A DNA stretch of 64,000 nt. It comes from Luteipulveratus mongoliensis. GTDB taxonomy: Bacteria; Actinomycetota; Actinomycetes; Actinomycetales; Dermatophilaceae. The notes under the pieces are model-generated. The model was not told the origin of the DNA, did no database searches, and saw only the letters and a program-made list of their open reading frames with translations. How positions within the stretch are numbered: position 1 is the first letter of the stretch; each line of letters starts with the position of its first letter. The translations under genes were made by a program, and so were the position numbers. The DNA lies in the NCBI RefSeq assembly GCF_001190945.1, contig NZ_CP011112.1, forward strand, positions 2,294,001 to 2,358,000, read 5' to 3'. Of this stretch, positions 45,727 through 55,931 are shown one piece after another.

Positions 45727-46209
45727 CTACGACTGGGCTGCGGCCTGGACGAGGGGTTCGGTACGACGTGCCATCAGCTCCGCGAGGGCGATCACCGTGC
45801 TGGTGCGCGTGACGATCCCGGTGCTCACCACGAGGTCGATCACCCGCTGCAGGTCGGGGTTGTCCCGGGCCACCACGCGCACCATCAGGTCGCCGTCGCC
45901 CGTGATCGTGTGCACCTCCAGCACCTCCGGGATGCCGCGCAGGTGCTCCAAGAGGTCTTCGTGGCCGGACTGCTGTCGGATGGCCAGCGTGCAGAACGCG
46001 GTCACCGGATAGCCCAGCGCGTGCGGGTCCACGGTGGGCGCGAGCGAGCTGATCACACCGCGGCGCAGTAGCCGGTCGAGGCGGGCCTGGACGGTGCCGC
46101 GGGCGACGCCGAGCTCGCGGGAGGCGCCGAGCACGCCGATCTGTGGTCGCGTGGTCAGCAGGCTGATGAGTCGAGCATCCAGATCGTCCAGTGACTCCGG
46201 CGTTGACAT
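45727..46209 (-). CDS. Lrp/AsnC-family regulator
   Basis: A 160-residue regulator: helix-turn-helix at about 10-55 (LISLLTTRPQIGVLGASRELGVARGTVQARLDRL) and an amino-acid-binding ligand domain (about 70-150; VHTITGDGDLMVRVVARD). Divergent from hppD; in actinobacteria such a regulator beside hppD is expected to respond to aromatic amino acids. The ATG at 46209 fits the family start. Confidence 0.9.
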   Translation of the reverse strand: MSTPESLDDLDARLISLLTTRPQIGVLGASRELGVARGTVQARLDRLLRRGVISSLAPTVDPHALGYPVTAFCTLAIRQQSGHEDLLEHLRGIPEVLEVHTITGDGDLMVRVVARDNPDLQRVIDLVVSTGIVTRTSTVIALAELMARRTEPLVQAAAQS

Positions 46210-46242
46210 GGACACAATGTACAGCGCTCGTGCGCGACGCCA

Positions 46243-46255
46243 GCGCAGTCTGCGC
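46243..46255. promoter_or_regulatory. Candidate Lrp-type operator
   Basis: GCGCAG-T-CTGCGC, a perfect palindrome in the 107-base divergent region between the Lrp-type gene and hppD. Confidence 0.4.
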
Positions 46256-46262
46256 ACTGTGA

Positions 46263-47522
<1,260 letters not shown>

Positions 47523-47602
47523 ACGTCCAGATGACGATTTCTGAGACGCGCTGACGGAGGGCCCGAGAGCCCCGGAATCACGCGGTAGCAGCGCCTTTCA
47601 CG

Positions 47603-47637
47603 CCGAGCGGCGTACCCGACACGGGTACGCCGCTCGG
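47603..47637 (+). terminator. Hairpin terminator after hppD
   Basis: A 15-bp perfect stem (47603-47617 with 47623-47637) and five-base loop. Confidence 0.85.
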
Positions 47638-47698
47638 TTGCGCTCAGGCGCTCGTGATGGAACGGTGCTGAGCCGGAGACTCCGGTGTACGGTGTCTG

Positions 47699-47710
47699 AT
47701 TGTCGACAAT
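47699..47710. promoter_or_regulatory. GntR box 1 (transporter promoter)
   Basis: ATTGTCGACAAT, a perfect palindrome 51 bases before the transporter start. The same ATTGT-NG-ACAAT box recurs at 51703 and 59284, marking a shared regulon for the GntR/FCD protein encoded at 53267-53935. Confidence 0.7.
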
Positions 47711-47761
47711 TACTGAAGCAGAAGTAGCTCACCACCGGCTCGGGACGGAAGAGAGATACCC

Positions 47762-49132
47762 ATGTCAAGCGAGAGTCCGACGACAGTCGAGGAGGTGCCG
47801 CCGAACATCCTCCACCGGGCGATCGGCGCATCCGCGATTGGTAACGCGGTCGAGTGGTTCGACTACGGCGTCTACGCCTACATGACCACGCACATCGCGA
47901 AGTCGCTGTTCCCAGAGGGCGACGACGCGGTGTTCTTCACCCTCATCGGTTTTGCCGTGTCGTTCCTGATCCGCCCGATCGGTGGCCTCTTCTGGGGTCC
48001 GCTGGGCGACAAGATCGGCCGCAAGCGCGTCCTGGCGATGACGATCATCCTGATGGCCGGCTCCACGCTGTGCGTCGGTCTGATCCCGAGCTACTCGACG
48101 ATCGGCTGGTTCGCGCCAGTCATGCTCTACCTGCTGCGGATGATCCAGGGCTTCTCGGCCGGTGGTGAGTACGGCGGCGCGGCGACCTTCATGGCGGAGT
48201 ACGCCCCCGATAAGAAGCGCGGGTTCTACGGCAGCTTCCTCGAGGTCGGCACCCTCGCCGGCTTCACGCTCGGCAACGGCATCGCGCTGATCCTGGTGCA
48301 CACCCTGAACGACAGCCAGCTGGCTGACTGGGGCTGGCGCATCCCGTTCATGGTTGCAGCGCCGCTGGGTCTGATCGGTATGTACCTCCGAAGCAAGATG
48401 GAGGACACGCCCGTCTTCCGGGAGCTGGAGGCCAAGAACGAGACCGAGGAGATGGTGAAGGGTGTCTTCAAGGACCTGATCACCAAGTACACCCGCCCGA
48501 TCCTGACGCTGTTCGGTCTGGTTATCGCGCTCAACGTCGTCAACTACACCCTGCTCAGCTACACGCCGACCTATCTGCAGGGCACGATCGACATGAGCGA
48601 GGACGACGCGCTGCTCGTGCCGTTCTTCGGTCAGATCGCCATGCTCCTGACGCTGCCGTTCTTCGGCGCACTGTCGGATCGCATCGGGCGGCGGCCGATG
48701 TGGCTGTTCTCGTGCGCGGCGCTCATCATCGCGATCATCCCGATGTACAAGCTGATGGGCACCAACCTGACCGGCGCGATCATCGCGTTCGCGGTCATCG
48801 GGCTGCTCTACTGCCCGCAGCTCGCCACCATTTCGGCGACCTTCCCTGCGATGTTCCCGACCATCGTGCGGTTTGCCGGAGTCGCCATCGGGTACAACGT
48901 GGCGACATCGGTCTTCGGTGGTTCGGCGCCGTCGATCAACGAGTGGCTGATCGACAAGACCGGTGACAACCTGTGGCCGGCGTACTACATGGTCGCTGCC
49001 TGCATCATCGGCATCGTCGCGGCGTACTTCCTCATCGAGACGAAGGGTCATTCCTTGCGCGGGACCGAGGTGCCGGGCACCCCTGAAGCTGCCGAGGAGC
49101 AGAGGCAGCTCGCCGCCGAGGCAGCCCGCTAG
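47762..49132 (+). CDS. MHS-family MFS transporter (ProP-like, likely osmolyte/ectoine uptake)
   Basis: A 456-residue, 12-helix proton symporter of the metabolite:H+ symporter family. Hallmarks: IGNAVEWFDYGVYAYMT in helix 1, GPLGDKIGRKRVL, LLRMIQGFSAGGEYGGAATFMAEYAPDKKRGFYGS and SDRIGRRPMW. Relatives carry proline, glycine betaine or ectoine. The GntR box in its promoter, shared with the ectoine-type catabolic genes, suggests it imports their substrate. GGAAGAG lies before the ATG. Confidence 0.88.
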   Translation: MSSESPTTVEEVPPNILHRAIGASAIGNAVEWFDYGVYAYMTTHIAKSLFPEGDDAVFFTLIGFAVSFLIRPIGGLFWGPLGDKIGRKRVLAMTIILMAGSTLCVGLIPSYSTIGWFAPVMLYLLRMIQGFSAGGEYGGAATFMAEYAPDKKRGFYGSFLEVGTLAGFTLGNGIALILVHTLNDSQLADWGWRIPFMVAAPLGLIGMYLRSKMEDTPVFRELEAKNETEEMVKGVFKDLITKYTRPILTLFGLVIALNVVNYTLLSYTPTYLQGTIDMSEDDALLVPFFGQIAMLLTLPFFGALSDRIGRRPMWLFSCAALIIAIIPMYKLMGTNLTGAIIAFAVIGLLYCPQLATISATFPAMFPTIVRFAGVAIGYNVATSVFGGSAPSINEWLIDKTGDNLWPAYYMVAACIIGIVAAYFLIETKGHSLRGTEVPGTPEAAEEQRQLAAEAAR

Positions 49133-49142
49133 CTCACGCTCC

Positions 49143-49188
49143 ACGTACGACGGCCGGTCACCTCGCGGGGTGACCGGCCGTCGTACGT
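49143..49188. terminator. Very strong bidirectional terminator
   Basis: A 20-bp perfect inverted repeat (49143-49162 with 49169-49188) with a six-base loop, between the transporter and the convergent HxlR gene. Confidence 0.9.
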
Positions 49189-49201
49189 ATCGCGTTGTGG
49201 C

Positions 49202-49564
49202 TCATGGCTTTTCGACGTGAGCGGCATGCGCGGCCTGGATGTCCGGGACGTGCTCCTCGGCCCAGGCGCGGACGGCGCTCAGCGGCACGAGCAGGGACCG
49301 TCCGAGCTCGGTCAGCTCGTACTCGACGCGAGGCGGGCTCTCGTCGTACGAGGTTCGCTGGATCAGCCCGTCGTGCTCGAGGGCTCGCAGCGTCTCGGTG
49401 AGCACCTTGGGGGTGATGCCCTGGATGTGCGCCTTGAGCTCGGTGAACCGCATCGGTCCGCCCTCGAGTGCATTGACGACGAACACCGTCCACCGAGCGC
49501 CGATGCGGTGCAGGACCGTCCGGCTCGGACACGTCGCGGCCATCACGTTGTACGCCTTGCCCAT
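49202..49564 (-). CDS. HxlR-family regulator
   Basis: A 120-residue winged helix-turn-helix protein: CPSRTVLHRIGARWTVFVVNAL, MRFTELKAHIQGITPKVLTETLRALEHDGLI and YELTELGRSLL are family hallmarks. The first cysteine (in AATCPS) is the usual redox or electrophile sensor position. Divergent from an SDR gene it probably represses; GGTA/TACC repeats at 49589-49611 may be its operator. Confidence 0.9.
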   Translation of the reverse strand: MGKAYNVMAATCPSRTVLHRIGARWTVFVVNALEGGPMRFTELKAHIQGITPKVLTETLRALEHDGLIQRTSYDESPPRVEYELTELGRSLLVPLSAVRAWAEEHVPDIQAAHAAHVEKP

Positions 49565-49661
49565 GGGTCTCCCGTCGGTATCGTTGAAGGTACCGGTTTC
49601 AAAAGCATACCGTCCTTCTCGACGGGCCCGACCCGGGCCCGAAGACGAGAGAGGACGTGCC

Positions 49662-50393
49662 ATGACGCACGCAGCAGATCTGACCGGACAACGGGTGCTC
49701 ATCGTGGGCGGATCACGCTTCATCGGAGCCGAGCTCGCCCGGCGCGCAGCGTCGTTGGGCGCCGAGGTCGTCATCGGTGCGCGCGACCTCGACCGTGCGA
49801 CGGAGGTCGCGGATGCGCTCCCCGGTGGCGCGGGCAAGGTCGTACGCATCGACGTGCTCGAGGAGAGCACGATCGCGGCTGCCGCCGCTGACATCGGCGA
49901 GGTCGACCACGTCATCGTGACGGCCGCTGCGCACCATGACGTGCCGGTCGCCGAGCTGGAGCATGACAAGGTCGTGGCGGCCTTCGAGGCCAAGGTCATC
50001 GGACCGCTCATGCTGGCCAAGCACTTCGCTCCGCGGATGCGCGCCGGCGGTTCGTTCGTCCTCTTCTCGGGCATCGTCGGGTGGAAGCCCGGCCCCGGCT
50101 CGACGGTCAAGGGCATCACCAACGGGGCGGTGGCGTACGCCGCCGCGCACCTGGCCGCCAACCTCTCGCCCCTGCGCGTGAACGCGATCGCACCCGGCGT
50201 CGTCGACTCGGGCACGTGGGACGAGAAGGTCGGCGACAAGGCCGCTTTCCTGAGCCGGGCCGGCGAGCACACGCTCGTCGGACGGTACGGCGAGATGGCC
50301 GACATCGCCGACGCCGCGATGTGGCTCCTCACCGCCGGCTACGTCACCGGTGAGGTGATCCACATCGACGGTGGCGGCCGTCGCGTGGCCTGA
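49662..50393 (+). CDS. Short-chain dehydrogenase/reductase
   Basis: A 243-residue classical-length SDR. The cofactor loop is VLIVGGSRFIGAELARRAA (GGSRFIG in place of GASxGIG). The usual catalytic Tyr-x3-Lys is replaced by a weak match (AVAYAAAHLAAN has Tyr but no Lys three residues on), so activity may be altered. The C-terminus GEVIHIDGGGR is typical. Likely under HxlR control. It lies between the transporter and the rest of the ectoine-type genes without a GntR box. Confidence 0.85.
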   Translation: MTHAADLTGQRVLIVGGSRFIGAELARRAASLGAEVVIGARDLDRATEVADALPGGAGKVVRIDVLEESTIAAAAADIGEVDHVIVTAAAHHDVPVAELEHDKVVAAFEAKVIGPLMLAKHFAPRMRAGGSFVLFSGIVGWKPGPGSTVKGITNGAVAYAAAHLAANLSPLRVNAIAPGVVDSGTWDEKVGDKAAFLSRAGEHTLVGRYGEMADIADAAMWLLTAGYVTGEVIHIDGGGRRVA

Positions 50394-50403
50394 GCGACCG
50401 AGG

Positions 50404-51654
50404 TCAGAGGACGGCGTCGATCGTCTCGGCCCACAGGCCGGCGGCCTCGTCGACCTCCTGCTCGGAGACGACCAGCGCCGGGATGAATCGGACGACCTGG
50501 CTCCACGCGCCGCAGGTGAGCAGCAGGAGGCCACGCTTGGCGGCCTCCTGCTGGGCCTTCGCGGCTGTGGATCCGTCGGGGTTGCCGTCGGCGTCGCGGA
50601 ACTCGTTGCCGATCATCAGCCCGAGACCGCGTACGTCGACGATCTCGTCGTGCTTGTCGGCGACCTGCTGGAGGCCTTCCTTGAGCTGGGCGCCGCGAGC
50701 GGCGGAGTTCTCGACGAGCTTCTCTTCCTGGATGACGTCCAGGGTCGCGATGGCAGCGGCGCACGCGACCGCGTTGGCGCCGTAGGTGCCGCCCTGCGAG
50801 CCGGGCCAGGCCTTCTCCATGAGTGCGTTGGAGGCTGCGATCGCGGACAGCGGGAAGCCGGAGGCAAGCCCCTTGGCCGTGACGAGGATGTCGGCCTTGG
50901 CGTCGAAGTGGTCGCCGCCCCAGAACTTCCCGGTGCGACCCCAGCCGGTCTGGACCTCGTCGAGCACGAGCAGGATGCCGTGCTTGTCCGCGCGCTCGCG
51001 CAGGCCGGCGAGGAACTCGGTGCTGGCGGGCACGTAGCCGCCCTCGCCGAGCACCGGCTCGACGAAGAACGCCGCGGTGTCGTTGGGCGCCGACAGCGTC
51101 TGCAGCGTGTAGTCCAGCTGCTTCAGCGCGAAGGCGGTGGTCTCCTCCTGGCTCCAGCCGAAGTGGCCGGGGTCGGGGAACGGCGACACCTGGACGCCGG
51201 CCATCAGTGGCGAGAACCCGCTGCGGAACTTCGTGCCGGACGACGTCATGGACGCCGCCGCGACCGTACGACCGTGGAAGCCTCCGTGGAAGACGATCAC
51301 GTTGGATCGGCCGGTCGCCTGACGAGCCAGGCGGAGCGCGGCCTCGATCGCCTCGGAGCCGGAGTTGGCGAAGAACGCGCGGTCAAGGCCCTGGGGGAGC
51401 ACCTCGCTGAGGCGGTCGACCAAGGTGAGCAGGGGCTGGTGCATCACCGTCGTGTACTGCCCGTGGATCAGCTTGCCGACCTGCTCCTGAGCAGCGGCGA
51501 CGACCTTCGGGTGGCAGTGCCCGGTGCTCGTGACGCCGATCCCGGCCGTGAAGTCGAGGTATCGCCGACCGTCTGCGTCGTAAAGGTTGACGCCCTCGCC
51601 ATGAGTGGCGACCACGGGGGTCGCCTGCTTGAGCACCGGTGACAGCTGTGCCAT
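50404..51654 (-). CDS. Class III aminotransferase (GABA or diaminobutyrate transaminase)
   Basis: A 416-residue PLP enzyme: NSGSEAIEAALRLAR, LDEVQTGWGR with Asp232, and Schiff-base Lys261 in VTAKGLASGFPLSA. The family moves an omega-amino group to 2-oxoglutarate or pyruvate. In an ectoine context the substrate would be 2,4-diaminobutyrate, giving aspartate semialdehyde (DoeD role); GABA transaminase is the alternative. It is divergent from the semialdehyde dehydrogenase gene with a GntR box between them. Confidence 0.85.
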   Translation of the reverse strand: MAQLSPVLKQATPVVATHGEGVNLYDADGRRYLDFTAGIGVTSTGHCHPKVVAAAQEQVGKLIHGQYTTVMHQPLLTLVDRLSEVLPQGLDRAFFANSGSEAIEAALRLARQATGRSNVIVFHGGFHGRTVAAASMTSSGTKFRSGFSPLMAGVQVSPFPDPGHFGWSQEETTAFALKQLDYTLQTLSAPNDTAAFFVEPVLGEGGYVPASTEFLAGLRERADKHGILLVLDEVQTGWGRTGKFWGGDHFDAKADILVTAKGLASGFPLSAIAASNALMEKAWPGSQGGTYGANAVACAAAIATLDVIQEEKLVENSAARGAQLKEGLQQVADKHDEIVDVRGLGLMIGNEFRDADGNPDGSTAAKAQQEAAKRGLLLLTCGAWSQVVRFIPALVVSEQEVDEAAGLWAETIDAVL

Positions 51655-51700
51655 CTCGCTTCTCCTCGTCGGCTGATCGTGCTGATTGAATCTGGCTGCT

Positions 51701-51716
51701 AGATTGTAGACAATCT
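51701..51716. promoter_or_regulatory. GntR box 2 (between transaminase and dehydrogenase)
   Basis: AGATTGT-AG-ACAATCT, a near-perfect palindrome with the core ATTGT-NG-ACAAT. For the plus-strand gene, TTGAAT (51686-51691) and GACAAT (51709-51714), 17 bases apart, could be -35 and -10, so binding would block the promoter. Confidence 0.7.
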
Positions 51717-51755
51717 GACTATGGCATGGAACAGCACGGTGCGCGAGAGGACGGC

Positions 51756-53240
51756 ATGACCATCACTGCAGCAAAGTCGTTGACCGACAATGAGATTCGC
51801 GTCCTGAACGACGTGCACAAAGAGCTCCTGATCGGTGGGCAGTGGAGCGCGGCCGACAGTGATGCGACCTTCGAGGTGCTGGACCCGTCGACCGGCGCCG
51901 TGCTGGCAGAGGTGGCCGATGCGTCACCGGCTGACGGACAGCGCGCCCTGGACGCGGCCGTCGAGGCGCAGGCCGCGTTCGCCGCGACGACGCCGCGAGA
52001 GCGCTACGACATCCTCATGAAGGCGTACGGCCTGCTGCACGAGCGGATCGACGACCTCGCGCTGCTGATGACCCTGGAGATGGGCAAGCCGCTGGCAGAG
52101 GCGAAGGGCGAGATCACCTACGCCGCAGAGTTCTTCCGGCACTTCGCGTTCGAGGCACTGCGCATCGACGGTGGCTACCAGACGGCGCCGGCCGGGGGAG
52201 CGCGCTTCCTGATCTCCAAGCAGCCGGTCGGGCCGTGCCTGCTGATCACGCCGTGGAACTTCCCGATGGCAATGGGCACTCGCAAGATCGGTCCCGCGAT
52301 CGCCGCGGGCTGCACGAGCGTGATCAAGCCTGCTCACCAGACGCCGCTGTCGATGCTCGCGCTCGGCGCGATCCTCACGGAGGCGGGTGTGCCCGACGGC
52401 GTCGTCAACATCGTCACCTGCATGAACGCCGGCGACGTGATGGAGCCGCTCATCAAGTCGGGCAAGGCACGCAAGCTGTCCTTCACCGGCTCGACCAAGG
52501 TCGGCAAGGTGCTGCTCGAGCAGTGCGCGGACAAGGTGCTGCGCACCTCGATGGAGCTCGGTGGCAACGCGCCGTTCATCGTGTTCGAGGACGCCGACAT
52601 GGACGAGGCGGTCAAGGGTGCGATGGCCGCCAAGATGCGCAACATGGGTGAGGCGTGCACCGCGGCCAACCGAATCTTCGTGCACGAGAACGTGATTGAC
52701 GAGTTCGGCAAGCGACTGTCACAGGCGATGAGCGAGCTCAAGGTTGGACGCGGCACCGAGGACGGCGTCCAGGTCGGACCGCTGATCGACGAGGCGGGCC
52801 GGCAGAAGGTCATCGATCTGCTCGAGGATGCGACCGCGCGCGGCGCCACCGTGCTGACCGGGGGAGATGCGCCCGACGGAGACGGGTTCTTCTTCACGCC
52901 GACGGTACTGACCGGCGTACCTCACGATGCACGGATGACCTCCGAGGAGATCTTCGGACCGGTCGCGCCGCTGACTCCCTTCACGACGGAGAAGGAGGTC
53001 GTCGCGGCCGCCAACGACACGCCGTACGGCCTCGTGTCCTACGTCTTCACCAACGACCTGCGGCGTGCGCTGCGGGTCGCCGAGGCGATCGAGTCGGGCA
53101 TGGTCGGCCTCAACCAGGGCGTCGTGTCCAACCCGGCGGCACCGTTCGGTGGCATCAAGGAGTCCGGCCTGGGCCGCGAGGGCGGCAGCGTCGGCATCGA
53201 TGAGTTCCTCGAGGTGAAGTACATCGGCATCGCCCTCTGA
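51756..53240 (+). CDS. NAD(P)-dependent semialdehyde dehydrogenase (succinate/aspartate type)
   Basis: A 494-residue aldehyde dehydrogenase near the GabD group: Asn168 in PWNFPMAM, Lys191, Glu268 in ELGGNAPF and nucleophile Cys301 in MGEACTAANR. The nearby TCMNAGDV replaces the usual succinate-semialdehyde sequence slightly. With the adjacent transaminase it would convert aspartate semialdehyde to aspartate (DoeC role) or succinate semialdehyde to succinate. The ATG has GAGAGGA upstream. Confidence 0.87.
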   Translation: MTITAAKSLTDNEIRVLNDVHKELLIGGQWSAADSDATFEVLDPSTGAVLAEVADASPADGQRALDAAVEAQAAFAATTPRERYDILMKAYGLLHERIDDLALLMTLEMGKPLAEAKGEITYAAEFFRHFAFEALRIDGGYQTAPAGGARFLISKQPVGPCLLITPWNFPMAMGTRKIGPAIAAGCTSVIKPAHQTPLSMLALGAILTEAGVPDGVVNIVTCMNAGDVMEPLIKSGKARKLSFTGSTKVGKVLLEQCADKVLRTSMELGGNAPFIVFEDADMDEAVKGAMAAKMRNMGEACTAANRIFVHENVIDEFGKRLSQAMSELKVGRGTEDGVQVGPLIDEAGRQKVIDLLEDATARGATVLTGGDAPDGDGFFFTPTVLTGVPHDARMTSEEIFGPVAPLTPFTTEKEVVAAANDTPYGLVSYVFTNDLRRALRVAEAIESGMVGLNQGVVSNPAAPFGGIKESGLGREGGSVGIDEFLEVKYIGIAL

Positions 53241-53266
53241 GGCGGCAACCTGCCAGTGCCGGGGTG

Positions 53267-53935
53267 TCAGTCGGCGCGCAGGCGTTTCAGGGCGTCGTGC
53301 ATGTGCGCCACCAGCAGCTTGTCGGTCAGTCGCGGCTTGCGGTCGACGAACGACTGGGCGATGGCCCGGTGCTCCTCGATGCGCGCCTCGTGGCTGCCGT
53401 AGGTCGCCTTCAGCGCGTTCAGGCACATGCGGGTCTCGGTGAGCAGCGTGCCGTGCATCTGCGCGAGCCGAGGACTCTGCGACAGCTCGACCAGCACCTC
53501 GTGGAACTCCCGGTCGACGTCGGCCACGCCGGACTCGTCCCCGGCTGCGCCGCGCTCTCGCATCTCGTCGATGACGGCTAGCAGCCGTGCACCGCTGCCG
53601 ACGGGATCCAGCACATGCACCTGCTCGGCCGCGGCCCGCTCGACGGCCTGCCGAGCGATGTACATGTCGCGCACGCGGTCAGGCGTCATCTCGATGACGA
53701 AGAGCCCGCGGTTGCGGATCGCGAGGAGCAGACCCTCCTGGGTCAGTCGCTGCAGCCCTTCGCGCAGCGGGCCCCTGCTGACGCCGAGCTGTGCGGCCAG
53801 CTCGATCTCGGTCAGCTGTGCGCCGGGCGGGATGTCGCCCACCGCGATGGCCTCACGAACACTGTCGGCGACCATGCTGGCCGTCGACTCCTGTGCCACG
53901 GGTTGAAGCACCCTTCGTAGCTGTGCCTGCGACAT
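53267..53935 (-). CDS. GntR-family regulator with FCD domain
   Basis: A 222-residue regulator: winged helix-turn-helix (about 20-80; LTEIELAAQLGVSRGPLREGLQRLTQEGLL) and an FCD ligand-binding domain (about 90-215; REFHEVLVELSQSPRL, with metal-type residues Asp/His). It is the last gene of the six-gene minus operon starting at 59273. It is the only regulator inside the ectoine-type region, so it is the likely owner of the three ATTGT-NG-ACAAT boxes. Proteobacterial ectoine loci instead use EnuR and an Lrp-type protein. Confidence 0.88.
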   Translation of the reverse strand: MSQAQLRRVLQPVAQESTASMVADSVREAIAVGDIPPGAQLTEIELAAQLGVSRGPLREGLQRLTQEGLLLAIRNRGLFVIEMTPDRVRDMYIARQAVERAAAEQVHVLDPVGSGARLLAVIDEMRERGAAGDESGVADVDREFHEVLVELSQSPRLAQMHGTLLTETRMCLNALKATYGSHEARIEEHRAIAQSFVDRKPRLTDKLLVAHMHDALKRLRAD

Positions 53936-53940
53936 GCCCC

Positions 53941-54678
53941 TCAACTCCTCGCTCGGAACAGTGTGCCCAGTCCGTCGATCTGAGTGCTCGCGCCGAGTAG
54001 GTCAAGACCTTTCCACACGGTGACCTGGTTGGCCGTGAGTACCGTTGTCCCCGTGGCGTGTTCGAGCTCGTCGAGCCACTCCAGCGTGTGCATCGCGGTG
54101 TCCGGGACGAGGATCGCGTCGGGCTCGCCGGTCCGGTCCGCACCCTGCACGAGGCGTACGACGTCGTCCCGTCCCAGCGTGCCGACCTCGGCAGCCGTGA
54201 TGATCCCGTGGCTGCCCATCGCGGTCACGTCCACGCCGCCTGCCTGCAGCAGGCTGACGAAGTGCTCGGCGACGTCCTGCGGGTACGACGCCGCCACCGT
54301 GACCTTTCGCGCACCGACAGCGTGGCATGCGTCGACGAACGCCAACGACGTCGAAGAGGTGGGAAGCCCTGTCACCTCGGCCAGCCGGCGTACCTGCTCA
54401 TGCGCGCCGTCCCAACCGAATACGAAAGAGCCGGACGTGCACGCCCACATCACTGCGTCCGGGTCGTGCTCCTTCGTCAGCGTGCGCGCGCCCTCGGCGA
54501 GACGGTCGTCGCCACCGAGGTCGAGCAGGGCGTCCACGCGGTGCGCGTCCTCGCCGACGGACGTATGCACCAGCGGCAGCTCGACGGGCTCGCCCGCCCG
54601 ATCGGCCAGGCGGCTCTGCAGGGCAGGGAAGTCGTCCTCGGCGCTGTGGCCGGGGTAGAGCAGTCCAACGCGGGGCAT
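53941..54678 (-). CDS. Maleate isomerase/Asp-Glu racemase family protein (EutA-like), one cysteine
   Basis: A 245-residue protein of the maleate cis-trans isomerase/arylmalonate decarboxylase fold. Cys80 sits in WACTSGSF, but the second catalytic cysteine position holds Asp193 in VPDTAMHT. The paralogue encoded at 58449 keeps both. A changed reaction is therefore likely. EutA-type proteins of this family are part of ectoine loci. It starts 17 bases after the M20 gene and ends five bases before gntR. Confidence 0.8.
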   Translation of the reverse strand: MPRVGLLYPGHSAEDDFPALQSRLADRAGEPVELPLVHTSVGEDAHRVDALLDLGGDDRLAEGARTLTKEHDPDAVMWACTSGSFVFGWDGAHEQVRRLAEVTGLPTSSTSLAFVDACHAVGARKVTVAASYPQDVAEHFVSLLQAGGVDVTAMGSHGIITAAEVGTLGRDDVVRLVQGADRTGEPDAILVPDTAMHTLEWLDELEHATGTTVLTANQVTVWKGLDLLGASTQIDGLGTLFRARS

Positions 54679-54695
54679 CGGTTCTCCGATCTCAG

Positions 54696-55931
54696 TCAGG
54701 TGAGCAGGCGAAGGGCGGCGAGGGCATAGGTACGGGCAGCGGTCACGAGCTCGTCGACACCGACCGACTCGTCGGGTCGGTGCGCCTGATCGTTGATCGA
54801 TCCAGGGCCGAGCACGATGACCGGGACGTGCCAGTCGCGGGCGATGAAGCCCCCGTCGCAGGCAGCAGTCCAGCCACCGAGCGGGTGACCCGGCCCGCCG
54901 GCCGCAGCGAGGGCGCCGTCGACCGCTAGGACGAACGAATCATCCTGCGGCGTCTCGAAACCCGGCATGTCCATCGGCATCTCGACGTCGACACTCAGGC
55001 CGTCGCGTTCGAGATGCAGTCCGTCCACGCGGGTCTGGATGGACGTCAGCACGTCGGCGGGCACCTCATCGGGCAGCAGGCGACGATCGCAGTGGATCGT
55101 GGCGCTTGCCGGCACGATGGATGCGCCGTGTCCGCCTTCGATGCGACCGACGTTCCACGTCACCGGGCCGACGAGCGGATGCGCGTCGGAGGCGGCCCCC
55201 TCGTGCCACTGACGCAGCGACTCCACGACGCGGGCCGCGCCGTAGATGGCGTTGCGCCCGTCGTCCGGCCGACCGGCATGCGCGGCGACGCCGTGGACCG
55301 TGATCCTCACGTAGGCATCGCCACGCGCGGCGACGATCGTCTGCAGGTCGGTCGGCTCGGCGGTGATGCACCCGAGGTAGTCGCGCGGCTGAGGCTGGGC
55401 AACGACATGACGTACGCCGATGCCCGTCGACTCCTCGTCGACCGTCGCGGCCAGCTCGATGGGGCCGGTCAGTCGTACGCCGGCCGCCTGGGTTGCGCGC
55501 TGCACCGCGGCCATCGCAACCACCGCGGCCGCCAGACCGCCCTTCATGTCGGTCGTGCCGCGGCCGTAGACCCGACCATCGCGAAGCAGGCCGCCGAACG
55601 GATCCACGGTCCAGTCGTCGCCGAGTGGCACCACGTCGGTGTGCCCGAGCAGCAGCAGCCCCGGGCCGTTGTCGTGACCGGTGGTGAGGGCGTGGACGTT
55701 GTCGCGGTCGGGCGCGGCCGGGCTGGTGCTGACGTCGAGGCCGAGCTCGCGGCAGATGGCGACGAGCGCGGCGACGGTCTCGGCCTCTTCGCCGGGCGGG
55801 TTCTGGCCGACAGCCTGGACGAGGCGTTGGGTGAGCCGGACAACCTCGCCGTCGTCGATGAGCGCGAGTACAGCAGTTTCGAGAGCCGAGAGTGGCTGTG
55901 CGGCAAGCGAATCCGTGCGCGTGGTGCCCAT
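54696..55931 (-). CDS. M20 metallopeptidase/deacylase (ArgE/DapE family)
   Basis: A 411-residue zinc enzyme: LLLLGHTDVVP, GRGTTDMKGGLAAAVVAM and TVDEESTGIG carry the metal ligands and catalytic Glu, and a dimerisation domain lies at about 200-310 (HGVAAHAGRPDDGRNAI). Members deacylate N-acyl amino acids. Here it could remove acetate from N-acetyl-diaminobutyrate, replacing the unrelated DoeB of proteobacteria. Its start overlaps the preceding aminotransferase stop (TGATG). Confidence 0.85.
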   Translation of the reverse strand: MGTTRTDSLAAQPLSALETAVLALIDDGEVVRLTQRLVQAVGQNPPGEEAETVAALVAICRELGLDVSTSPAAPDRDNVHALTTGHDNGPGLLLLGHTDVVPLGDDWTVDPFGGLLRDGRVYGRGTTDMKGGLAAAVVAMAAVQRATQAAGVRLTGPIELAATVDEESTGIGVRHVVAQPQPRDYLGCITAEPTDLQTIVAARGDAYVRITVHGVAAHAGRPDDGRNAIYGAARVVESLRQWHEGAASDAHPLVGPVTWNVGRIEGGHGASIVPASATIHCDRRLLPDEVPADVLTSIQTRVDGLHLERDGLSVDVEMPMDMPGFETPQDDSFVLAVDGALAAAGGPGHPLGGWTAACDGGFIARDWHVPVIVLGPGSINDQAHRPDESVGVDELVTAARTYALAALRLLT

